From positions 88,491-152,490 of the forward strand of contig QPMI01000122.1 of the NCBI GenBank assembly GCA_004431415.1: 64,000 nucleotides of DNA, in the 5' to 3' direction. Position numbers and translations under genes: made by a program. The stretch comes from Cyanophora paradoxa (Eukaryota; Glaucocystophyceae; Cyanophorales; Cyanophoraceae). Below, in pieces: positions 57,340 through 64,000 of this stretch. The first letter of the stretch is position 1, and each line of letters opens with the position of its first letter. The notes under the pieces were generated by a model. The model did not search any database. It was not told where the DNA came from and saw only the letters and a list, made by a program, of their open reading frames with translations.

Positions 57340-59703
57340 CGCTTCTATATCGTCCTCATCTTCGTCTTCGAACTGTGTCTTGGCGATCTTAGTGAGCCCC
57401 TTATAAACTCGCTTCGACTTCCCTTTAATTGTCGTCACAGTCGATTCAATCTTGAATGTTCGAGCACTTTGTTACTGATAGTGCGAGTGGTAACCTTTGT
57501 CTTGATATCGTAGCTTCGCATCATTTCCGCGCAAGCTTTGAATACCTCATCACAGGCAACATGGGCACCCTTTTCCTCTGACAGCTTGTAGTTTTCGCGC
57601 AGATAGGAACCCAACTTATCGCTGTCGTCGAGATATTTGGCGCTATGCTCGATGACAGATTGCGGCGGGTTTTGCAGGATCTCTTTTACTTTGCCAGTAG
57701 CGAGCATATCGATGAGAATCTGAATATTTGCCCGCTTGTATTCATTTTCTCGTCGCCCTCAAACATTTCCATGAGAGTTTCGTCGCTTTCTTCTCTCCGG
57801 CTTTGGGATTAGGTGAGTAAACAGAGCGGAATGGGATCGATCGGAACCGACGCTTAATAGCTTTGTCGGGCTTTTCGATTTCCAGATTATTGTTGCACAG
57901 GATCACCATAGTAACCGAGGCTTGAAATCAATAGGATCCTTGAAAGTCTCGGGCTGTGCAGAGCTCGCACCTGTCAGTGTCTTCATCATACCGCATAGAA
58001 GCTTGTCGCCATCATTAGGTTCGTTTGCATGGGTGAGCCGGACACTTGCTTATTAGCAAGCTCGGGAATCGGGCTATTTGCTTGTGGACTTGTGTGAGCA
58101 AAGTAATGCTAATCGGGCGAGCATAATCGCCGAATGTCTCTTGCATAAACGTTTCAATCACACTCTTTCCATTAGCACCGACACCTGTGAATAGATAGAA
58201 CGTTTGCAGGTCGGTTTTACCTGTGAGTGCATATGCTAGAGGCTGATCAGGTAATTGTAGAGTTCCATATCTCCGCACAGATATCCAATAAATGTCTTTC
58301 GCCTTTTAACCTTTGCCTCATCAACTTCCTCGCAGTAATCAAAGCCGACAGTCTTGCTCACCTATTTCCGTCGTCCCCTTGCGGAAAGTCATATTATTTA
58401 GATCAAACACGCATTAGTAAACCACAATATTGGGAACTGTGTCCAGAGTCGCCATAAAGTCATCGTCTTGTAGCTGTGTGATAATATGCGGTTCCAGCGA
58501 CTTTTGATACGGTGTATTCTGATCCTCTTGTGAATTGCCAGCAACATATTGGCGCTCTTCTCAGCCTTTTCTTCACAAGGTCGTCTCCACTCGCCCTGAG
58601 AGCATTGGAAAGATGATGTCCGCCTTCTAGAAACCATGGTGCAATGTGCTCAGGTATCTTAGAGAGTATGGACTTGTCCGTTTTATCATACTTCCAAATA
58701 CCATTTTTGGAGTTAAGGTTAAACCAGACGTTATTTGAATATTTCGTGGTCGCTTTCAGGATCTTGGCGCAGATAATTGCAACAGGATAATGGGCGCTTC
58801 AACTGAACGGTCTTGTCAATGAGAGTATTAATTTCTAAATGGTGCTTCTCTTCCTCGTCAGCTCTATGTTACAGAGAACTCTTTCGGCTCGCAGTTCTCG
58901 CTATAACTCTTCACATATACTCGTTATAATTGCCATCTCGCTTTTTCTCACCCACAGTTATTGAATCGTGGGATTCATCGCAGCAGGGCACAGAACCCTT
59001 GTTAGCCGAATTGAAGTCAAAGCCCATCATCGCGGCGTGCATAGATGTTTGGGAATAGGAACCCCATGCCACACAGTCCGGCAATAATAGCAGCTTCGGT
59101 ATTATCCTTGCCTGAATTTCCCGCTTTCGGCTGTGGATTATAGACATGCTTGAATCGTAGTTCTCGATAATCCATTTACGGAAGCGTCGGAGGGCTCATT
59201 AAACTTGCACGACGATGCGCACGGCTTAATTACCCAGGTCTTGTTAGGCTTGGCATACATTGAGAATTCAGAGGTGCCAGTGCAGTGATGGTTTTGAGGT
59301 CGACCTTCTGTATCCATTAAACGCCGGTGCCCGATCTATGATTTTCAGCTTATCGAACTCATCAGGGCGTCGAAAGAATACATGGTAGCCCTTTCGAGTT
59401 TTTCGAGCGGCTGATGGGCATCGAAATCATCGGGAAACATCTCAACGAATTTCTGATACGTTTCCTCATCGTCGAAATCGACCATCATCGAATTCGACAG
59501 CAGAATGCCCCAATTAGTGAACTTGGACTTAAAGGCTTCATCATATCGTTCCCAGTTCCATTTACCGCCTTTATGTCCGTAGGGCTCCTTTACCTCGTCT
59601 TTCATGGGAATAATCGTGTTTTTCGACAAGGTCTCATCGCCACGCAGCCAGTCAGCGAGCTCTTGGAGTAAAGTCTTTTGTTTCAACGTCATCTTCGCCA
59701 TTT
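57340..59703 (-). pseudogene. Primase / SF3 (D5-like) helicase, frameshifted
   Basis: The start is MAKMTLKQKTLLQELADWLR at 59701. The N-terminal part, NWGILLSNSMMVDFDDEETY, resembles the catalytic region of archaeo-eukaryotic primase (bifunctional primase-polymerase). After several frame breaks the helicase core is clear: FYLFTGVGANGKSVIETFMQ (Walker A, about 58190), a middle part near LLCGMMKTLTGASSAQPETF, VILCNNNLEIEKPDKAIKRR (sensor and arginine finger region, about 57880) and FRSIPFRSVYSPNPKAGE. The C-terminus, KVKEILQNPPQSVIEHSAKY, ends near DEDEDDIEA at about 57345. Such enzymes unwind and prime virus DNA. Many breaks occur between 58300 and 59300, where some motifs are not readable. 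Confidence 0.75.
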
Positions 59704-59714
59704 TCGATGTCTTT

Positions 59715-59745
59715 CTACCTTATGCAAGAAATTAATTTTTCTTAG
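59715..59745 (-). promoter_or_regulatory. Upstream motif of primase-helicase
   Basis: Minus strand: AATTAATTTCTTGCATAAGG, ending about 15 bases before ATG 59701. A weaker match to the shared motif (TTTCTYGCATAA). Confidence 0.5.
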
Positions 59746-59882
59746 GCTGATCAAATTTTGGCGAGTTGTCTTTAAATGCCCTACAAATTTTTTCCCGATG
59801 ACTAAAACCGATTAGGAAGCTTGCCGATATGCATCGGAAAGCCGCTTGAAAAATAAGGAATGGATTCAGCGGCGGATTGCGT

Positions 59883-60104
59883 TTAATACTTGCGGGGTCG
59901 CCCGCGGTTTCCACTGTGAATGCCCTCTTCTTGCTTGCGACGGTAGTAATATTCCAGCGCCTTTTTCTTTTTTAATTCGCGATATTCGGGATCGTCGTTA
60001 TAGCGCATCCGCTGTTTATATATATCCCTGACACGCCAGCCCGCCTTATCGAGATCTACCGGGTTCCCGTTCTTATCATACACAGTCATAGCATGCGTCT
60101 CCAT
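59883..60104 (-). CDS. Small basic protein, possible DNA-binding
   Basis: Intact frame of 73 codons from ATG 60104: METHAMTVYDKNGNPVDLDK, then a basic helix RELKKKKALEYYYRRKQEEG and the end GRPRKY, an AT-hook-like GRP core. The full upstream motif precedes it. Among the few undamaged viral frames here. A nucleoid or transcription role is inference. Confidence 0.6.
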   Translation of the reverse strand: METHAMTVYDKNGNPVDLDKAGWRVRDIYKQRMRYNDDPEYRELKKKKALEYYYRRKQEEGIHSGNRGRPRKY

Positions 60105-60110
60105 TGGTTT

Positions 60111-60137
60111 ACCTTACTTTAAGCTGAGAAAATATTT
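60111..60137 (-). promoter_or_regulatory. Shared upstream motif, gene at 60104
   Basis: Minus strand: AAATATTTTCTCAGCTTAAA then GTAAGGT, 6-10 bases before the ATG. About 20 identical bases with the motif at 52837-52864 in segment B. Confidence 0.7.
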
Positions 60138-60302
60138 TTATCAGTGGTCTTTGCTATTTCTTCTTTAAATCATTTTCTGAGCTGTCATTTTTTGTGACCG
60201 AAGCGAGCTCTTCTCTACGTTTTTTAATAGCGGCTTCCAGTGCATTGCGCGCATTTCCTGTATAGGATCGCGTAGAGATCAGGGTCGGGCATTCGATACT
60301 AT

Positions 60303-60663
60303 TTAACGCGAAAATGTTTCAGCGATCGTATTCGCCCAAATAAAGCGGATTATTGGCGGATATGGCGAATCAACGCGAATATGACCTTCTACGAAATTAG
60401 GGCACGACCGGCGTCGTATATAGGATACTTGCACGTCTTCTATTGCTACCTGTGGGATTATATTGGAGTCAGCGGGCACAGGCGAGGGCGATCGGATCGT
60501 GGCGATCGTGATTATCGCTGTGGTTGGAATATACAGATAATCGCCTACCTCCATTATCCTCGTCCGAAATGTCAACCTCTACGGTTGTGTCGCAGCAGGA
60601 GTTATGGCACGTGCTTGTGAAATGCAGGTGAAACATCTCAATGCATTGTGTGATGAAATTCAT
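60303..60663 (-). pseudogene. Unknown viral protein, one frame break
   Basis: It starts MNFITQCIEMFHLHFTSTCH at 60663, with VEVDISDEDNGG acidic. After a frame break near 60540 it continues LYIPTTAIITIATIRSPSP and QVAIEDVQVSYIRRRSCPNF, ending ANTIAETFSR at 60303. The beta-strand-rich second half could belong to a structural protein. No family match. Confidence 0.45.
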
Positions 60664-60693
60664 AGATCCTAATATTGCACAACGTATTAAATA

Positions 60694-60891
60694 TTGGAGA
60701 AAAAAAAGGGAATGAGGGTGTTACTTGCTCGTGTGTTCCCATACGAATTAGTCGACCTTATAATGGTGTTTGTGGAGCCGTCCTGTCCCTTTTGCAAGGG
60801 AATTCATATTAAGACCCGCTCTAAATACGGGCGGATTCATTTATGTTTGAACGACTTGCACATTAGAAGCGACGACGCCCACCAAACATAG
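60694..60891 (+). CDS. Opposite-strand small ORF with F-box-like helix and CxxC
   Basis: Intact 65-codon frame, the only plus-strand frame with protein character in segments B and C. ATG at 60694 or 60712. RVFPYELVDLIMVFVEPSCP resembles the first helices of an F-box (LPxELxxxIMxF), and CPFC with a later LCLNDLH could bind zinc. It overlaps the 3' end of the minus-strand gene at 60863. Could be chance; no relative is recognised. Confidence 0.35.
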   Translation: MEKKKGMRVLLARVFPYELVDLIMVFVEPSCPFCKGIHIKTRSKYGRIHLCLNDLHIRSDDAHQT

Positions 60892-61531
60892 ATGACAGAT
60901 TGGCACCCGGCTGTGCATGCACACCCGATGGGTTAACGAAACCGCCCGGCTTTGGTGCATTTTCAGCTATGACTGTCTCTTTTCTTTCGACTGTCTGAAC
61001 ATCGGGAACAGTCGCCCGCTTCTTTTCCATTTCCACGCGAACAGCTGTTTAATCAGCTTGCGCTGTTTTATTCCTTAGTGAAATCATCAAAGGCTCGCAC
61101 AGTAGTGTCGTATGTAGCCAGTCGCGCTTCGAGCGCCCCTAAACTTCTCCTCTAATTCCTGACCGACTTTCTCGCCCTTGGTCACATAGACAGATGCCCG
61201 CTTTTTAGGGGCTTCCATCGATGCAGGTAAAGCGGCTGTTGCTTCGGCTTTTACCACCTTATTATCGGTTAGCTTTTCGCCTGTGAGCTGTGATTCGGCG
61301 AGGGATTGATCCGCCAGCTTTCTATCAGTGGAATCGACCGGCTCTCCGCTTAGCATCCACCTTTTGAGCACGCTCTGAAACCTTGTATTCGGTCAATCAG
61401 ATCGAAATCTATTTGGTCAGAAGCGCAGCACCGCCAGTGCGACCAGCATCCTCCGCAGGATTAATCTTGCCAGCGACAACAGCGCTTTGATCTTCCATTT
61501 GGATCGCTTTCCGCGAGTTCTTGGGTGGCAT
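60863..61531 (-). pseudogene. Unknown viral protein, possible virion component, frameshifted
   Basis: It starts MPPKNSRKAIQMEDQSAVVA at 61531, right behind the AT-rich motif. A second frame from 61371 reads LADQSLAESQLTGEKLTDNK and ASVYVTKGEKVGQELEEKFR. The last frame gives VEMEKKRATVPDVQTVERKE and KPGGFVNPSGVHAQPGANLS, ending GGRRRF with stop at 60863-60865. Total about 215 residues, hydrophilic. Position next to ATPase and capsid suggests a minor structural protein. At least three frame breaks. Confidence 0.5.
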
Positions 61532-61556
61532 TTATCATTATGCGAGAAATTTATTC
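61531..61556 (-). promoter_or_regulatory. Upstream motif, gene at 61531
   Basis: Minus strand: GAATAAATTTCTCGCATAAT, then GATAAATG with the start codon. Agrees with the shared core AAATTTCTCNGC. Confidence 0.6.
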
Positions 61557-61759
61557 AAAATTTACCCAATTTCTTTGCAAATTTTGGGCGGCGCTTTTCT
61601 TGGTATGCCAGCAATAGATTGGGGTCTTTAAGTAGGTCGGCTTCGATTATTCTTTTGGTGGATCGCTTTAAGGTGCGACGTTTCCACTCACAGGTTTCGT
61701 AATATCGGTGGTTTGGGGTTGGTCGCCATTTACCGCGCCGACGTCGGTTTTACCGCTGT

Positions 61760-62459
61760 TTACCAGCGGTCTTTATGTCGTCCGCCGCTTTTTAAAGAAG
61801 CGCTTGAATTTATATTCGTCGGGCACCGGATCCGCTTGCCAACAGAGAATTCCAGGCTATATTTCGCATTGTTTACCACGATCACCTGATAGCTGTGACT
61901 GTATTCGGTCATCACCTTCTCGAACCAGCGCTTTTCGTATGGATTAAACTCGTCCTCGGCGCTCTCCATCTCTTTTCTATTGGGCAATGAGAACAGGAAT
62001 ATATATTCGGCGTTTACTCTGAGTGTCGGCGAAATTTTGGTGAGTTTTTGCGAGCAGATCCAGCAGCTCACAAACAGATGGCGTCCAGCGTGAAAATACG
62101 ATTTAGTATAGGCTCACCCTTTCCCGCCATCGATAAACTCGGATTATCAATAAAATCGTCCAGCACAATTAACAGGTTACCGACTTTCTCCTTTTTCTTG
62201 ATCCTCTCCTTGCGTTCTCTATTATATTGTCGATCAGCTTATGGTCGAAATCCTCATACAGATACGATGTGACATTGTCGTATTGATGATTCCAGATCGT
62301 GGAGGCGAATATCATCACCGAATCGATCTTGTCCTCGTTGTGGTAAAGCAGGTATTTCAAAAAGACTGACTTCCCAGTCGCGGTTTTACCTACAAACAGT
62401 GCGCGACATGGAAACTCTAAGCTTCCCGGGTCAAACTCACTCAGATCTTGTATATCCAT
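61760..62459 (-). pseudogene. FtsK/HerA-type DNA-packaging ATPase, frameshifted
   Basis: The preferred start is MDIQDLSEFDPGSLEFPCRA at 62459, as the AT-rich motif lies just upstream; an in-frame M is also at 62477. Walker A is FVGKTATGKSVFLKYLLYH (about 62390). After one frame break, VGNLLIVLDDFIDN carries Walker B (about 62175). After another, HLFVSCWICSQKLTKISPTL and RVNAEYIFLFSLPNRKEMES match the sensor region of virophage/NCLDV A32-type ATPases. The protein would be about 230-240 residues, usual for PLVs and virophages. It would pump genome DNA into the capsid. Confidence 0.8.
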
Positions 62460-62462
62460 TTC

Positions 62463-62485
62463 CCTTATAAGAAACATATAAAAAT
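62463..62485 (-). promoter_or_regulatory. Upstream motif of ATPase
   Basis: Minus strand: TTTATATGTTTCTTATAAGG, then GAAATG. The weakest of the set; it shares TTTCTTNTAAG with the primase motif. Confidence 0.4.
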
Positions 62486-62489
62486 TACG

Positions 62490-63943
62490 AAACGCGACAG
62501 CCGATTAAGCGCTGATGCGAGACAAGCGTTGGCATTCATTACAAGAGATATTGTGGCAGTAAGCCGAGATCTGAACACCGACCTTTGTCCAGGTGGCGAG
62601 GGTGTGCCATTGGGTGTGAGGATTAGGAAGCTCGACGCTGATTGCGTTAGATCGACGTAGCCAGTCGCTTCTCACCTTTGAGTGCCGCTTTACCATCGAG
62701 AGCAAAGCAGAAGCCAGTGTAAAATGGGGCGCTTGTTGCTATCGATCCAGTTAGTCATCTTGAATTTATCGGCGAGCTCCATAGCCGCGGATTGCAGCGG
62801 GACACAGTGTTAGAATATAGGTAATTGTTGTTATTTAGAACTTGCATCACGACATTATCATCGAAGGCAAGGGTGCGGACAGTAGAGTGCCCTCCTTTAT
62901 TATCGCCGAGTGTGTTTTCGTCGCGAACCTTGACAACAAGTGCGTAAACAAGTCCAGAAATTTGAGATAGCGACAGGCGGAGACCAGAGCCGAGAGCAAG
63001 ACCGGTATAATCCGCAAACTGAATATCAGTGTAGGGGATGGCGATGCAGAGGTCTTAACACGAGTAATATTTCGCCCATCGTTTCCTCATCGATGTTAAC
63101 AGCGTCCATAACAATACGAGGGGTCGTCATTTCCAGATTCGCAAGTGCAGGTGTAGGTGTGAGAGCCGCACTATCGAAAATCGCAGTGGCACCCGAGTGA
63201 GCTAAGGTCTTAATATTTCCGAAAGCAGCCGCTTGAGCAAGCGTGTCTCGCCATCAGTTAGAATTGGTCGCAGTAATTGCAGCAGCGTTATTCTGAGCGT
63301 AAACGCCAGGAACCGCCGCAGTTTCGAGCAGCGCAGGGGTTTGGAAATATACTTCGACCGCGATTTCGGATGGGAGCGCACCGATGGGCACGCCAGCATC
63401 GAGGAAGCTCGGAATTCGCATGGTAAAAATGCCGCCAGCTTGGTTGCCGCCCTCTACCTTCGGTCCGAGATGCAGCCCATGCTTGCGCTTCTTTTGGTCG
63501 AATTCAGCCGGAGTGTTAGCCAGGAAAGCGTAATCTACCAGGCGCTCAGCCGGAATAATTTGCTCATACGACCCGTATTTAATGCTGACTCGCTGAACAA
63601 ACGAGCCAGGAAGCCCGCGGACGAATCCAGTGTTGAATAGATCAGCCGAGCAGTCAGCAGAGTCTTGGCGATGGCAGTTAGCGCCTTCGCCGAGGGATGG
63701 TAACTTGGAGGCTAATACCATTGCACCATTGTAGCGAGGGAGATAGAAGACCACACGAGTGGTAGCACCAGTAGAGGAGAACAGATTGCCGGGATCCGCA
63801 ATTGGGAGCACCTCCACACGAGAAGGCTGAATTGTTTGTCCACACCACGATAAATCCGCGATCCAAAAGCATGCTCTTGTAATCCTCCGGGTTTCGAGGA
63901 CGGATTTGAGCGTGAGGCGGCTAAGCGAGGTCGTGGGATCCAT
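62490..63943 (-). pseudogene. Major capsid protein (double jelly-roll type), frameshifted in C-terminal half
   Basis: The start is MDPTTSLSRLTLKSVLETRR at 63943, and 229 codons are intact. VVFYLPRYNGAMVLASKLPS, GLPGSFVQRVSIKYGSYEQI and PAERLVDYAFLANTPAEFDQ follow the pattern of polinton/PLV/virophage capsid proteins (beta strands, then I-E-x-x-x-x-Y helix). MRIPSFLDAGVPIGALPSEI and EVYFQTPALLETAA close the first jelly roll. Further sense is found in other frames: GATAIFDSAALTPTPALANL, VNIDEETMGEI, FDDNVVMQVLNNNNYLYSN and WHTLATWTKVGVQISAYCHN, to about 62490. Total about 480 residues, within the family range, with at least four frame breaks. No other strong candidate family; a capsid call is supported by neighbours. 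Confidence 0.7.
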
Positions 63944-63950
63944 ATTTCGT

Positions 63951-63978
63951 TTTTATCTTCCGCTGAGAAATTTATTTA
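63951..63978 (-). promoter_or_regulatory. Shared upstream motif of capsid gene
   Basis: Minus strand: TAAATAAATTTCTCAGCGGA then AGATAAAA, about 8 bases before ATG 63943. Contains the TTTCTCAGC core. Confidence 0.65.
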
Positions 63979-64000
63979 GAAGAACGGATTATTTTTTACA

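Larger units (their letters stand above)
57214..64000 (-). mobile_element. Segment C: virophage/polinton-like element with helicase, ATPase and capsid
   Basis: Genes on the minus strand from the right edge: major capsid protein, packaging ATPase, unknown, unknown, small basic protein, primase-SF3 helicase, then the foldback repeat. Protease and penton genes are not seen and may lie beyond 64 kb. ATPase plus double-jelly-roll-type capsid place it in the Polinton/virophage/PLV group. Confidence 0.7.

Overview
The window is nuclear DNA of a unicellular eukaryote, most likely a protist alga. The genes contain many short introns. They include Arp2/3 complex subunit 3, an HP1-like chromodomain protein, an FCP1-type CTD phosphatase, an ATG1/ULK kinase, an ERCC6L2-type SNF2 translocase and large pentatricopeptide-repeat (PPR) proteins. 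PPR genes hint at organelle RNA metabolism, but I cannot name the species; a haptophyte or a similar alga is a guess. Base composition comes in blocks. About 0-23 kb, 27-31 kb and 42-46.8 kb are extremely GC-rich, with introns made of CCCCGCCCC-like sequence on the sense strand. About 23.5-27 kb and 31.3-42 kb are much more balanced. From 46.8 kb to the end the DNA is AT-richer and of viral origin.

Host layout: BAH-domain nuclear protein (-, runs off the left edge); CPA2-type cation/proton antiporter with a Rossmann regulatory domain (+); ARPC3 (-); SFI1-like/coiled-coil protein (-); PKD-repeat type I membrane protein (+); HP1-like chromo/chromoshadow protein (-); PPR copy 1 (+); beta-helix protein with a 30-residue repeat tail (-); TLDc-GTPase of the IFI44 type (+); unknown gene (-); PPR copy 2 (+, damaged); ATG1-like kinase (+); unknown gene (+); FCP1-like phosphatase with BRCT (-); membrane protein (-); ERCC6L2-like helicase (+), cut off at a poly-C run at 46.77 kb. 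The two PPR genes are copies of one segmental duplication of about 4 kb (17.0-21.6 and 27.2-31.3 kb) that brackets three unrelated genes.

Viral layout: the last 17 kb hold decayed DNA of the Polinton/Maverick-virophage-polinton-like-virus group. Segment A (46.8-49.47 kb, +) has the 3' part of a protein-primed DNA polymerase B and a truncated DDE integrase. Segment B (49.5-57.16 kb, genes on -) has a second integrase and a nearly full-length polymerase B. Segment C (57.2-64 kb, genes on -) has a primase-SF3 helicase, a small basic protein, two unknown genes, a packaging ATPase and a major capsid protein. A and B face each other tail to tail. A 200-270 bp foldback sequence built from GCGTAGTT units sits at both the A/B and B/C boundaries, in opposite orientations. 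Several B and C genes share an AT-rich motif with a TTTCTCAGC or TTTCTYGCATAA core just upstream of the ATG. Together B and C carry integrase, pPolB, SF3 helicase, ATPase and capsid, the gene set of mavirus-like integrating virophages. Almost every viral gene carries frameshifts, so this looks like an endogenous graveyard unless the assembly is unpolished.
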